From assembly GCA_037126765.1 (NCBI GenBank), contig JBBCBC010000024.1, forward strand, positions 16,899,554 through 16,963,553: a stretch of 64,000 nt of DNA, written 5' to 3'. Below, piece by piece: positions 33,474 through 44,773 of the stretch. The position numbers were made by a program, and so were the translations under genes. Positions within the stretch are counted from its first letter, which is position 1. Each line of letters starts with the position of its first letter. The DNA comes from Stenogyne calaminthoides (Eukaryota > Streptophyta > Magnoliopsida > Lamiales > Lamiaceae). The notes beneath the pieces were generated by a model. The model worked only from the letters and a program-made list of their open reading frames with translations, was not told the origin of the DNA and searched no databases.

Positions 33474-35672
33474 TGTTGGTCCCGGTGCTAACGAGTCTCA
33501 CACGCGTGTATGGGGGGGAATACACGTGTTCCTTTTCTTTCATTTGAGGTCGATGGGTCAGTTATCCTGATGATTTGTACCCGAGAAGCACAGATTGCCT
33601 CGAGTCAAAGTCTCATCGAGACAATGATCCTGAGCTGCTTTCAGAAGCTTCAGATTAGCCCAACTGAGCCTAAGTTTTATCAGAGATCCTGAGCCTCTTG
33701 AATCAGATAATTATCTTACTGAACCCTCAGTAGAGTTAGTTCAGTTTGGTAACTATCTGTTCTACCTACTCAAGTGTGTGGAATGGTTGGCCCTATGTTT
33801 ATACTCGTTTTTAGCTTTGTTTGAAGATCTTCCTTTTTAATAAAACAAATGATTAAGGTTGTGATCGGTTTGATGCAAGTTCGATTATTGGTTCCAACCA
33901 ATATCGATGAATTATGCTTTTCGATGAAAAACATGCAACAGATAAAAATGCAAAGATGTAAAGCAAAACAACACAAAGAATTATAGTGGTTCGTAGACTC
34001 AAGCTCCTACATCCACTCTCTCTGACCTTCAGAGAAATTCCTTAACCACTTCCTAAAGCTTTCTAACTCAATCATAGCTTACTCACTTTTCTACCTTGAG
34101 TTTTCTAGCTGACTCACTGCAGCTTACTTACTCAACACACACAAGTGATCAGACTACCACAAGTAGCTTACTAACTTCTTCTCTAGATTTTTCTGGCTAA
34201 CTCACTGTAGCTTACTAACTCTTTACAACTCCAACTCACCAACAAAGCACACACAAACTACCTTACAAAGGGTTTGGGTTTCTGGTTGATTTCCAACTAG
34301 GATGAGATATCCTTTACAATAAGAACAATGCAGAGGTTAGGATATCTCTACTAAGCTTTGGATATATCTTATCAATCTAGGCTTAGTGAATGAGCTCTCT
34401 CCAATGTGAAACACTTGGGAAATTCTAGGTTTTTCGAGTGCTTCAATTTGCAATAATACGAATGAGCTCTTGAGTTACTTTCAAATTTCCGTGACCTCTC
34501 AATGTAAAGGGTCACTAGTATTTATAGTCAACTTCACCAAGGTCACTCTTGAAAAACTATCCGTTGGAGGAGAGAGCTTCATGAGTTTCCTCTTATGGTG
34601 TTTGATGAACGACTATTTTTAGGGTTTGAATACTCCCTTACATGTTTTAGAAAATATGCATTCATGTATCCAATCACCACTTTTTGCAGTCTGGAACATA
34701 GTACTACTGACATGCTTCAGTGACCTATCGCTTTCGATTAATCGAGAAAATATGAAAAATTGGTTCTTGTCTTCAGTAAATGTAGACAAACATAACGACT
34801 CTTTTTGGTCAATCTCTCTGAGTGAGATAACCTTAAACAACACTTAGACTTAGTTCCTTTTGTCTGCATATGAATGTCTTAGGCAATATCTATTTTTCTG
34901 AATATTTGCGTTTTTCTCAGTTTTGTAGTCTTGAGATAGATATTATTCAAAGCCTCGGAACATTCAAAGTTATCTTTGAGTATTCAAATTTTCTTTGCGT
35001 CTTCATTAGCTACTATGTCTTGATGATCTTCTTTGTCTTGATATCTTCTGAGTCTTGATGTCTTCGAGTCTTGATATCTTCTCGAGTCTTGATGTCTTAC
35101 TCGAGTCTTGATCTTAAGTCTTGATGTCTTGATGACATCTTGAGTCTTTAGTGACATCTTGAGTCTTGATGTCTTGATGACATCTTGAGTCTTGATGTCT
35201 TGATGACCTCTGATCTTGATGTATCTTGAGTCTTGATGTCATCTTGAGTCTTGATTGAGTCTTGATGACATCTTGAGTCTTTAGTGTCATCTTGAGTCTT
35301 GATGTCATCTTGAGTCTTGATGACATCTTGAGTCTTGGTTTCTTGAAACTTTCTTGAGTCTTGATTTCTTGAAACTTCTTGAGTCTTTAGAATCTTGAAA
35401 CTTCTTTGAGTCTTGAAATCTTGATGACATCTTGAGTCTTGATTTCTTGAAAACTTCTTGAGTCTTTAGTTTCTTGAAACTTCTTGAGTCTTGAATCTTG
35501 AAACTTCTTTGTCTTGAGAATAATCGATCTATATCTGACTATACATAACGAATAAATTCACGAACACTCTATCTTTGAATCTGACTCGATCTATTAAGAT
35601 TATCCTGAACATGTCATACTCAGGGGTTTTGGGATCTAATCAAAATCTCTTTATTAAATTCATCTCCCAACA
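33474..35672 (-). repeat. 5' LTR of element C
   Basis: 2,199 bp, TGTTGGTCCC to CCCAACA, with TTGAG at 35673-35677 matching 6905-6909. TATA box on the minus strand at 34520-34526; U3 repeat array at 35030-35515; hairpin at 33500-33529. No gene. Confidence 0.92.
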
Positions 35673-35677
35673 TTGAG

Positions 35678-36538
35678 CCACAATATTATTCAGCCCATTA
35701 ATATTAATTAATTCAACTATACAATTAAAATTACACTATCCATCATAACCCATATTACGGTAATATGGCTCCCGATTATTATTTTCCATGTTTAAGATTA
35801 TTTAGTCCATTAATTAATTAAGCCACTAAAAAGCTTTATATTAATTAATATCTTTATCCTTAGAGTAATGACAACTCAACATTATTATCCATACCGGAAA
35901 ATTAATTCCACTTGCAAGATTTTGTATGATAAAGGTTCTGAGCACACCAAGGGGACAAATCATACAAGACTCTCCAAGCTCACGATTCTCTGTATTAATT
36001 TAGCAATCGTCATGTAATTATTATTATTGCCCAAGATATAAGGTATCGAAGTCGCAATGATTCTCTTCCCATCATAAGTCAAAGAAATAATTATTAATCA
36101 CACACAATCCTTATTAAGTGATAGAGATTAAGAAATCAACAACCACTGAGGTCTAACTCTGCATTCCATAAGTCAGTACAGAAGAGTTTTCCTCTCTGTA
36201 GGTCCGCTTCAGCGTAACAAATGCACTAGTGTAATCTCTTGGTCAAGACAAGCCAATCTGAACCTTACACATCAACCTTTACCAATAGATTGTTTAGATC
36301 CATCTAAGTTGTGAAACATGCACTCGTTTACAAGGGACTGTTAATGTGATCTTCCGTGATCTGGTATCACCACATTAACTACAATGTAACACGTGATATT
36401 TTATGAACAGTTTGCAGTAAATATATATAACAGTCATTCATATTTAATGCAACAGTGATAATAATTTATTTTAGTAAATAAGTGTTTAATGCATAGTTTA
36501 TACAAAGTAAAAGCATACTTTCACGTATAACCCCAACA
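35678..36538 (-). repeat. Solo LTR D, right part
   Basis: Completes the LTR that begins at 5930. AT-rich with many TTAATTAA-type stretches; no gene. Ends CCCCAACA at 36538, followed by GAGAA, the altered target duplicate, and then the resumed gypsy reverse transcriptase. Confidence 0.75.
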
Positions 36539-36543
36539 GAGAA

Positions 36544-37764
36544 AGCAAAAAATTCTTGGCGACTATGCATTGACTTCACCGATCTCAACGAGGCATGTCC
36601 GAAAGACTACTTTCCCATGCCGCATATCGATCACCTCGTCAACAGCACCGCCAGCCATGAGATGATGACTTTTATGGATACTTTCACCGGGTACCGTCAA
36701 ATATCCATGCACGAAGACGACCAACAACACACATCCTTTCCAACCAAGAAAAATGTGTATTGTTGGAGGAGGATGCCTTTTGGTCTGAAAAACGCAGGTG
36801 CGACCTACCAGTGCCTAGTAAACAGAATGTTCGCCGACGAGATAGGGAAAACCATGGAAGTCTACATCGACGACATCGTTGTGAAAAGCGGGAAGAAAGA
36901 AGATCATCTGAGTCACCTCGCACGAACTTTCGACATCCTAAGAAATTATAACATGCAACTAAATCCCAAGAAATGCAGTTTCGGGGTTGGCCCATGCAAG
37001 TTCCTTGGTCACATCATCAGTCAGCGAGGTATCGAAGCCAACCCAATAAAGATGAAAGCAATCATGGATATGAAGCCACCTCGCAATGTCAAGGACCTAC
37101 AAAGGTTAATCTGGTGTTTGGCAGCTCTAAATAGATTCGTCTCTAGAATGGGAGACAAATGCAAACCATTTTTCGAAACTATGAAAAATGACAAATTTTT
37201 GTGGACTCCACAAAGCCAAGACGCTTTCTTGAAGCTCAAGGTGTACCTTTCAAACCCACAAATTTTATCAAAGCCCATCCCAGACGAGAAACTTTTTCTA
37301 TATTTGGCCGCCTCAGAATCTGCCCTCAACGACATTCGGTTCGAGCAGCAGGTCAGTTTCACTTGCCCATGTACTTCATCAGTCAGACTCTCAATGACAC
37401 TGAGCTCAAATATCCACCACTTGAGAAGCTCTCATATGCTTTGATAATGAGTGTCCGAAAGCTTCGGCAATATTTTTTGGACCATCAAGTGGAAGTTCTG
37501 ACCACCATACCTCTAAGGAAAATCTTACACCGACCAGACACGGTAGGACGAATGTTGAAGTGGTCAATTGAATTAAGCCAATTTGGAACTACGTTCACAC
37601 CACAAACGACAATTAAGGCTCATGTGCTAACCGATTTTTTAAACGAGCTCATTTTCCCAAAAAATACCCAAGAGACGATCGATGTCCCCTGGGAATTATA
37701 TGTTGATGGCTCTTCGACAAGCACCCGAGCTGGGGCTGAAATAGTCCTAATCAGTCCCGAATAA
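36544..37764 (+). pseudogene. Gypsy reverse transcriptase and RNase H
   Basis: 36544-37330 is a nearly continuous reverse transcriptase: WRLCIDFTDLN, HIDHLVNSTASHEMMTFMD, MPFGLKNAGATYQ and the catalytic motif YIDDIVVKS (near 36870), then KCSFGVGPCKFLGHIIS. A frameshift near 37330 leads to the RNase H region (LSYALIMSVRKLRQYF, HVLTDFL). It then runs to the LYVDGSS motif of the second RNase H and ends at TAA 37762-37764. Confidence 0.88.
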
Positions 37765-38224
37765 CAATCATTCACCACGGCCATCAGCTTTGATTTTCAC
37801 GCTACCAACAATGAAGCGGAATATGAGGCACTAATAAATGGTTTAGAAATGGCAATGTCATTAGTGTCCGCAGATTAAAGGTTTTCAGCGATTCCCAATT
37901 GGTAGCGTGTCAAATGTCAGGAGAATATGAGGCAAGGGGCGAACAAATGATAAAATACCAACAAGTAGCCAAAAGCCTCATGGAGAAATTTGAACAGTGA
38001 ACATCGAGCTGATCTCACGGATGGACAACACGCAAGTAAACGCTCTAGCTCGATTGGCCACATCGAAAGGAGTAGCAAATATAGATAACATCGCCGTCAC
38101 CAAACTCAATATACCTTCAGGGGGACCGCACTGCTATCGACATCAAGGAGGTAACTTGGGCAAATCAAGTAAGACCATCAAGCTCTTGTCTGAAGATTTT
38201 CCAGGTCGAGACTTCGGAAAGTAA
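37690..38224 (+). pseudogene. Second RNase H-like domain of Tat type
   Basis: LYVDGSSTSTRAG (37695) with TNNEAEYEALINGLEMAM (from about 37805) is the second RNase H signature seen in Tat elements; the Asp and Glu of the motif are present. A TAA at 37762 and frame changes at about 37875 and 37998 break it. 37997-38224 continues with ARLATSKGV. Confidence 0.75.
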
Positions 38225-38269
38225 CTGGATGACTGAAATAAAAGCATACATCGAAAATGGGATGTTACC

Positions 38270-39350
38270 GGAAGATAAAGTTTTAACTCGTCGATACAGC
38301 TAAGAGCGGCGAGGTACACCATAGTCGAGAATCAATTCTATAAGCAAATTTTCTCGCTACCTCTACTGAAATGTTTCACTCCTGAAGAAGGACAGATAAT
38401 CTTGAAAAAAATTCACGAAGGAGATTCTGTAAATCACACCGGAGGACAATCACTCGTCTACAAAACAATCAGGAAGGGGTACTTCTGGATAACTTTTAGA
38501 AAAGATGCAATCGTATAAGCAAAACATGTCGCCAGTGTCAGTTGTTCGCCCCGACTATCAGGCGAGCTCCAGAGGAGCTCGCTTCAATCTACAGCCCATG
38601 GCCTTTTGTAAAGTGGGGGATCGACCTAGTTGGTCCTTTCCCAAAGGCTCCTGGCAGCTCGAAATTTCCGGTAGTTGGGGTGGATTACTTTACCAAGTAG
38701 GCGTAAGTGGAATCTCTAGCAACCATCACGCAAGAAAAGATCATCCGATTCATATGGAAGAACATCATTTGCCGGTTCGGCCTCCCACAGGCGATCATCA
38801 CGAACAATGGAAAGGAGTTTGACGGATATGAAATTGATGTTTTCTTCACGAAGTTATTTTCTACCCAATACCACCCCCAATCTAACGGATAGGTTGAAGC
38901 CGTGAATAAGATAATCAAGCACACACTGAAGACCCAGCTCGATGATTCAAAGGGTTTGTGGGCTTTCAAGCTTCCTAATATCCTATGGTCATACCGAACA
39001 ACATTTCAAAATTCGACAGGCAAAACGCCTTTAGCTTTAGCTTTCGGGACTAAAGCAGTCATACCCGCCGAGAATGAAATCCGAAGTCATCAGACCTCGC
39101 AGTCAATCACAGAGGATAATGATCGAGCTCTATCACTCGGACTCGACCTTCTGGAAGAAAGAAGGATAGAGGCTGAGAAAAATTCTCGGAGTCCAAAAAG
39201 GAGTTTTCGGCCCAACTTTGGAGGGCCCTCTAAGAATCTCGAAGTATCTACCAAATGAGGCTTACGAGCTCGAGGATACCAAGGGAATTCCTGCTCAATA
39301 TCCATGGCACGCGATCTACCTCAAGAAGTATTATCAGTAGTATTTTATGT
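38270..39350 (+). pseudogene. Gypsy integrase
   Basis: Zinc-binding part: KIHEGDSVNHTGG at about 38410 and CRQC near 38528, in different frames. Core: WGIDLVGPFPKAP near 38620, then ITNNGKEFDG (38793), where the usual Asp of DNG is Asn, then YHPQSNG followed by a TAG (38890) where Gln is expected and VEA. Tail: LPNILWSYRTTFQNSTGKTP and FGTKAVIPAE. Changes at the catalytic Asp and several stops show it is dead. Confidence 0.82.
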
Positions 39351-39679
39351 AAAGTCATACGCTTATGTATTGGGAAGTCCAAATTAAAAATGAAACCAAT
39401 TTTAACTTTACCCATTTATTTGTTATATTTTTTTACATTTAGGAACTCGGGAGGGCGGTCTCCGACCTCTTGCGAGCTCGTCTGTAGAATAGATTCCCAA
39501 ATAAAAAAATAGAAGTCAAGGGAATTTAGAGTCTTGGTAGAAAATTTTAGTTCTAGAGACTAAAGGCAGGGGGATAAAGAGGCAGTCCTCCAAAGAGGTC
39601 GCCCCGATAAAAAATTATGTCTTAAGTCTTTAGAAACTAACAAAGGCACCAACGTTGCAAAGTCAATAAGACAAATAAG
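39351..39679 (+). other. Downstream region of element E pol
   Basis: Follows the end of the integrase tail. AT-rich, with degenerate matches to the following 51-bp repeat (AAAGAGGCAGTCC, AAAGAGGTCGCC). No gene. Confidence 0.5.
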
Positions 39680-40095
39680 TTGGCCTAGCCAAAAACTTCA
39701 AAGGCAAAGAGGTCGCATACCATTATTAAGTTGACCAAGCCAAAAATTCCAAAGGCAAAGAGGTCGCATACCATTATTAAGTCGGCCAAGCCAAAAATTC
39801 CCAAGGCAAAGAGGTCGCATACCATTATTAAGTCGCCCTAGCCAAAAACTTCAAAGGCAAAGAGGTCGCATACCATTATTAAGTCGATCAAGCCAAAAAT
39901 TCCAAAGGCAAAGAGGCCGCATACCATTATTAAGTCGACCAAGCCAAAATTCCAAAGGAAAAGAGGTCGCATACCATTATTAAGTCGGCCAAGCCAAAAA
40001 CTTCAAAGGTAAAGAGGTCTCATACCATTATTAAATTGGCTAAGCCAAGGTTTTCAAAGGCAAGAAGGCACCAAATTAATTAAATCGAACATCAT
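39680..40095 (+). repeat. 51-bp tandem repeat, about eight copies
   Basis: The phrase GAGGTCGCATACCATTATTAAG recurs every 51 bp (first at 39709, next at 39760), joined by CCAAGCCAAAAATTCCAAAGG. Copies are nearly identical, with drift at the right edge. Tandem arrays between pol and the 3' LTR are known in Tat elements. Confidence 0.9.
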
Positions 40096-40414
40096 AGTTC
40101 ATTTTAAGCTTTATTTGTAGGAAAGCGACCTCGCGGAAACTACACTCCAGAGATACATTAGAAGTTGTGCAAGATTCATCCGATTATCAAGACAACAATC
40201 AAGAAACAAGAAAAGACATACAAGTGGAATATAAGCTTTGATAAAAGAGCAAGAAAGTAAACATTCCATTAACAAAGTCCGAAGGCAACAAAGAACATCG
40301 CCCCGCGGGCCACATTGCAAAAAAACCCCGAAGGGCGAAATTACATCAAAAAACCCCGAAGGGCAGTCTACAGCAAAACCCAAAGGCAACATACAACCTG
40401 TTCAAAATTAGCGA

Positions 40415-41856
40415 TCAAAGTTGCAGAGCATCTGAGGTCCCCTCAGTAGGGTTGGTCGTGACATGTTGTTCGACCTCGGGAATCTCAACGCCAGCTTGAT
40501 CGCCACCATCGCCCGCCTGCTCGCCTTGACCAGCCTCTCCAGTCCTATTGCCATCGTCAACCCCTTCCTCCGCATCGTCGGCCTCATTCTCCAAATCTTC
40601 CAGATCATCTCCCATCTTGAGAAGCTCGGCGGGATCAAAGAGTTTGGCCTCGGGAGGAAGAAAGCCGAATTCCACCCCGAAAACAACCACATCCCCGATA
40701 GGAAGATTTTTATCCAGCCTCACAGTGTTGTTTCGCATGTAGGCCATCAAGCCTTCCTACAATGCAGCTCGGGCCCCCTTGAGGTTGCCCGCCCTGTAGA
40801 CAGATCGGATGGCGTTGGAAAAGGAGTGGATATACGCCTTGTTGGAGGCATCATTGCGTTCCAACTTGACATTGGCAGGGAATTGCTCAACCTCGACCTT
40901 CAGGCGCCGATTCTCATCCTCTAGCTCAGAGATCCTATTTAGACTCTCTTTCACCTTCTTGTCTCGGAGCTTGAGATCCTTCCTTTGCTGGCGGCTCTCC
41001 TTCTCCAGCTCATTCTGCTCCTTGACCAACTATTTCTGCTTCTCTTCTGTGATATTCTTGGCATTAATGGAAACCTCCCTATCTTTGCTCGCCCACTCGA
41101 GATCCCTCCTCATGGTCAAACAGGCCACCTCAGCATGCGCGGCTTGCGACCTCGCCATATTGTATTGTTCACGGCTCTTCTCGAAGAAGGCCATCGAATG
41201 GCAATGGTGGGCGATTCCCGAGGTCATGTTCTCGTGGAAGTGCTAAGTGCGAGCTTCCTCATCCAAGGTCAAAGTCCATGACCTCGGGAGATCTTCGGCG
41301 GCTTTCCGCATTAATGAAGGTTGAGCGTCATTAGCAGCTGGGGTCCGCGACCATAGATAGGACCGAGTGGCCTCACCTCGGAAGACACCATGGTCAAGCT
41401 TATACCTGCAATTGCAAAGAAAGAATGAAGCTAAGAACATACACAGAAGACAAGTAATCAGAATGAACAAGAGTTTTCGAGGGCCTACCTCCGCCAGTGG
41501 TCTGGATTCCACCCTTGGAAGGTGTCGTCCCCTTCGTCGTGATCCCGACTAGCGGTGAGCTCGTACACAGTATCCACCCCCCGGGACCCAGACACCACCA
41601 TCTTGCCGCTCGGAGAGTCTCACATCTCTGACATGTCCACTGGACCTCGACGTTTGGGCAAACTCTGTTCGGGGGCCAAGGTCTCTGCAGTTGGCTTTTA
41701 CGGACCTCGAGGGAGAGGTGGGGCGTAGATTTTCATCCTTAAGGCACCGGAGGCCTTACCCACCTCATTCTCCTTTTTCTTCTCGGCCTTTTTTCGAGAA
41801 AGCTCCAGGGCTCTTGCGACCATCTCCGCCATGGCCTCAACACTCAAATTCTCCAT
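40415..41856 (-). pseudogene. Antisense gene of element E with one intron
   Basis: On the strand opposite to gag-pol. ATG at 41856; exon 1 to 41489, an 83-nt intron 41488-41406 (GTAGG...TTGCAG), exon 2 from 41405 to TGA at 40415-40417. About 452 codons; the frame is continuous across the intron except for five stops: a TAA near 41692, a TGA near 41626, and TAGs near 41244, 41030 and 40757. Each is explained by one C-to-T change of CAA, CGA or CAG. Features: basic N-terminus (RKKAEKKKENEVGK), a block WNPDHWRR joined to YKLDHGVF by splicing, a long coiled coil in the middle (EKESRQQRKDLKLRDKKVKE) and an acidic C-terminus (DDLEDLENEADDAEEG). Antisense extra genes are known in Tat elements; the function of this one is unknown. 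40096-40414 shows no gene. Confidence 0.7.
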
Positions 41857-42014
41857 TACCTCATTTGCTTTGTGTGAGGTGAATTTGATGATTTATGTGA
41901 AAGCAACTGAAATAAAAGCAAGATTAGTTCGCAAGAAAAGAATTACAAAGTAAACATCAAAGATCGAAATATGGTGTCTATGCATACCTGGGAGCTCGGG
42001 TACTAGCGATCCGC

Positions 42015-42827
42015 TGTTGGAATATACAAGCACGTAAACAATTAATACATGCGCAACATAAATTAATAGTTCACGAACAACAAAGAGTTAACTGCATAAA
42101 CGAGTACGAATAATCATACAAGGAATCTTACAAGTTCCCCACGTACAGACTTGCACAGATTTGTCAGCGTTGAATCTGAGACCGAATTTGCTAAGAAAAT
42201 TCCTATTCTAGATTTTATGGAGAAATTAGGTTTTCTTGTAGTGTTTAATGAATCCCTAGGATGTCCTATATATAGGGGAAGCCCAGCTTAAAGATTAAGC
42301 AAACTTTATTAGGAAGATATTTCATAATCTTGCAAATCATATCTCTTAGATATGATTTCCCTAAATATATTTTCCTACAATAATATTCCATATATTATTT
42401 TGGGATTCCTATTTAATTAAATCGAATTTAATTAAACAGTAATAATACTTAATTCCAAATTAATATATTATTAATTAATTCTCCATAAATTAAATATTAA
42501 ATCCAATTTAATACTTAATCAACCAACTATAATCCGTACAAGGGAATTACTTGTTGTGTGACCCATAAGCCCTCATATAACGACCGATTAGTCAAACTAA
42601 CGGTCTTAATCGAACCCTAGAGAATAAATCAGACATTCTCAATATATGAGGTACGTTGCGAGAACCGTGCAACTACCTGTAACTATAATGTGGGCTATTG
42701 CGATATTTTCCTTTCATTCACGAATACTCGATTAGTCTTGAACATGATGAAGTGTCTATTCAAATAATTTAATTGTATTATCTCTAATCACTAATTGATC
42801 ACTTATGTCACACTTGGCCACAAAGTC
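42015..42827 (-). repeat. 3' LTR of element F, first part
   Basis: 813 bp up to the AAGTC target duplicate of A (42823-42827). Minus-strand TATA context CCTATATATAGG at about 42266-42275. AT-rich, no gene. Confidence 0.82.
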
Positions 42828-43109
42828 TGTTGGGAAATCGGTAATTTAGTTTTGATGGAAGTTCCAAAACAGGTTGTAATAGGACAAGTCAGACCTGTTA
42901 GCTGACTGATGACTTAGAATCAGATTAAGATGACCAGCTGAAATGTATAGATAGCTGATGTAAAAGATAGGTCACATATTGAGGGGGAACTCAGTATGTA
43001 TAGGTCAGGTCGAAGTATCAGATGACCCAGATAAGGTAAGATGATCAGAAGACTAAGCACAAATCAGAAGACAAGAAGTCAGAAGATCAGGTGAAGACAA
43101 GAAGACACC

Positions 43110-43245
43110 GACGACTCAGATGAACTCAAGACTTCGGATGAACTCAAGACTCGGATAGACATCAAGACTTCGAGATAGACATCAAGACTCGGATGAACTC
43201 AAGACTCGGATAAACTCAAGACTCGAGAATAAACCCGAAAACTTC
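43110..43245 (+). repeat. Short repeats in U3 of the A LTR
   Basis: Units of about 17 bp alternating ATGAACTCAAGACTCGG and ATAGACATCAAGACTCGG. The same array is in the 3' LTR at 56735-56850. In matching orientation the C array has GACATCAAGACTCAAG, so the two families share a motif. Confidence 0.75.
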
Positions 43246-43687
43246 GGTATGGGTTTGAATACACTGAGGCTCAGAGACACTTGAAGATCAAAAGACCTGA
43301 AGACCTATATCAGCAGAGTCTGCATATTGAGCTAAGACAATGTGCATCTGAAGACTCAACAAGGTAGACTGATCAGTTACATGATCAAGTCATCTCACAC
43401 CTGGTAACAATCTAAAAAGATACACCAGACAAGACGAATCTTCTACAAAAGGAATATCAATCGTCTAACGGACAAATTTCTGAAGTGCAGCCTCGTGAAG
43501 CCAAGGAGAAAGCGGCACGTGCACAAAAAGAGCTGACAATGCGGGATACGACGCTGTGGACAAAAACGGCGCTAATGATGCCTACGGCCACGCCGATAAT
43601 CGGAGCACATCACAATCATATCCTACAACCTACCTAGTATAGCCCGAAATTCAAATTGCTCTCCAACAGCTCTTTGATTTCGAGGTC

Positions 43688-43694
43688 TATAAAA
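43688..43694 (+). promoter_or_regulatory. TATA box of the A 5' LTR
   Basis: TATAAAA in the context GAGGTCTATAAAATGGG, about 860 bp into the LTR. The aligned place in B reads GGTCTATAAATATGGG. Transcription would begin about 30 bp downstream. Confidence 0.75.
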
Positions 43695-44575
43695 TGGGAT
43701 GGCTTGTCAATTGAAGACAAAAGAGAGACAACTAGCAAAGAACGAACATGGAGACACCGCAAAAGAAGCTAAAGCTACAGCAAAATCTTCGCTCAAAGAA
43801 CACTATATTTGAAGATTATTATTAGAGTGTTCATCCCATTAGTTCTTAGCAAGAAATCCTATCCACTAGCATTTTGGCTACCTAAAACACTAGGATAGAT
43901 TTCCAGTTGGAACCCTCAAACATTCTTTACCCAAAAGCAAGTTAGGTTAAGTTTGTTCCCGGAATATTTCAGACTAGGGATTCTAGTTTTCTGATTTCTA
44001 GTTCGGTTGAGTTTGAACTCGATAAACATCTGTAGAGTGTGAACTCAATAAACATCTCGGCCATCCTTGAAGGATATAAGTCCCGCAGGTTAAGTTTGTA
44101 GAGTGAGAACTCGGTAAACATCTCGGCCATCCCGTGAGGGGTATAAGTCCCGCAGGTTAAGTTAGGTTAAGGTTCCCCTGTGTTAAGGGAAGAGTGGACG
44201 TAGGACAGGTTTCGTCTGAACCACTATAAAAAGTCTTGTGTGCATTTACTTCTTTTCTTATTGCTTTACACTGTTCACACAACTGAGTTTAAAACAGCAT
44301 ACATATTCTAAGTTAAGCTCAGTCTGCACCAAGCAACAGATCTGATCAGATTGACATCTTAGTCAACTGGTTGAAAACTGACTTGAGAATCTAAATTGAT
44401 AAAACTGGTTTTTCACACGGGTTAAAACAAGCTTCCACACCATTCAGTTAAACTGACAGATATCAAGCTGATCTGCCCTTAGGCACTTAGTAAGATTGAA
44501 CATCAGTCTAAACTGATACACTAGCACTCTGATCGGGTTATCTGCAGTTCACACCTGATCCGCACAAAAAGTTTT

Positions 44576-44608
44576 GGAAGTCTATTCACCCCTCCCCTCT
44601 AGACTTCC
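44576..44608 (+). other. Hairpin at the U5 end of element A
   Basis: GGAAGTCTA (44576-44584) pairs with TAGACTTCC (44600-44608) around a 15-base loop rich in C. A smaller palindrome CCCGTTCGGG follows at 44621-44630, then the LTR end. B and the 3' LTR of A have the same structure. Confidence 0.75.
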
Positions 44609-44639
44609 ACCCTCACAAAACCCGTTCGGGACCTACAAG

Positions 44640-44651
44640 TGGTATCAGAGC
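44640..44651 (+). other. tRNA-Met primer binding site, element A
   Basis: TGGTATCAGAGC, two bases after the LTR end. Matches the plant initiator tRNA-Met 3' end. Confidence 0.95.
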
Positions 44652-44773
44652 AGTGGTTCAACAGACCACTGGCTTTGAGTATCATCGATTCTTGAGGAAG
44701 AATCTTTGTTGTCATTTGAACAGATCTTGAAAAACCATTTTTCAAAACTCATTCATTTTCAAAATCACTCAGC

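Larger units (their letters stand above)
6910..35672 (-). mobile_element. Element C: complete-structure Ty1/copia element split by element B
   Basis: Two LTRs (6910-9142 and 33474-35672), target duplication TTGAG at 6905-6909 and 35673-35677, tRNA-Met primer site, gag, pol, ORF3 and polypurine tract, all on the minus strand. Without B and its duplication it is about 14.7 kb. B entered its gag gene. Coding parts carry many stops and shifts, so it is not autonomous as read. Confidence 0.92.
36539..42014 (+). mobile_element. Element E, right part: Ty3/gypsy, Tat-like
   Basis: Reverse transcriptase, RNase H, a second RNase H-like domain, integrase, a 51-bp tandem array and a long antisense gene. 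A second RNase H and extra genes or tandem repeats between pol and the 3' LTR are known traits of the Tat lineage. No LTR of E is in the window. The right end is cut by element F at 42015 (duplicated target TCCGC at 42010-42014, other copy off-window). 41857-42014 shows nothing more. Confidence 0.85.
42828..44637 (+). repeat. 5' LTR of element A
   Basis: 1,810 bp, TGTTGGGAAATC to ACCTACA. TATA box TATAAAA at 43688-43694. A short repeat array at 43110-43245 lies upstream of it. Two nearly identical blocks around CATCTCGGCCATCC lie at 44050-44100 and 44110-44165. A hairpin is at the U5 end. No gene. Confidence 0.93.

Noticed and set aside
39680..40095. CRISPR-like regular repeats.
   Set aside because: Units are joined head to tail with no variable spacers and lie in a eukaryotic retroelement; they are tandem repeats.
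40463..41246. Plus-strand frames of 98-153 codons opposite the antisense gene of E.
   Set aside because: The minus strand shows coiled-coil protein features and a consistent intron; the plus frames are overlapping and featureless.
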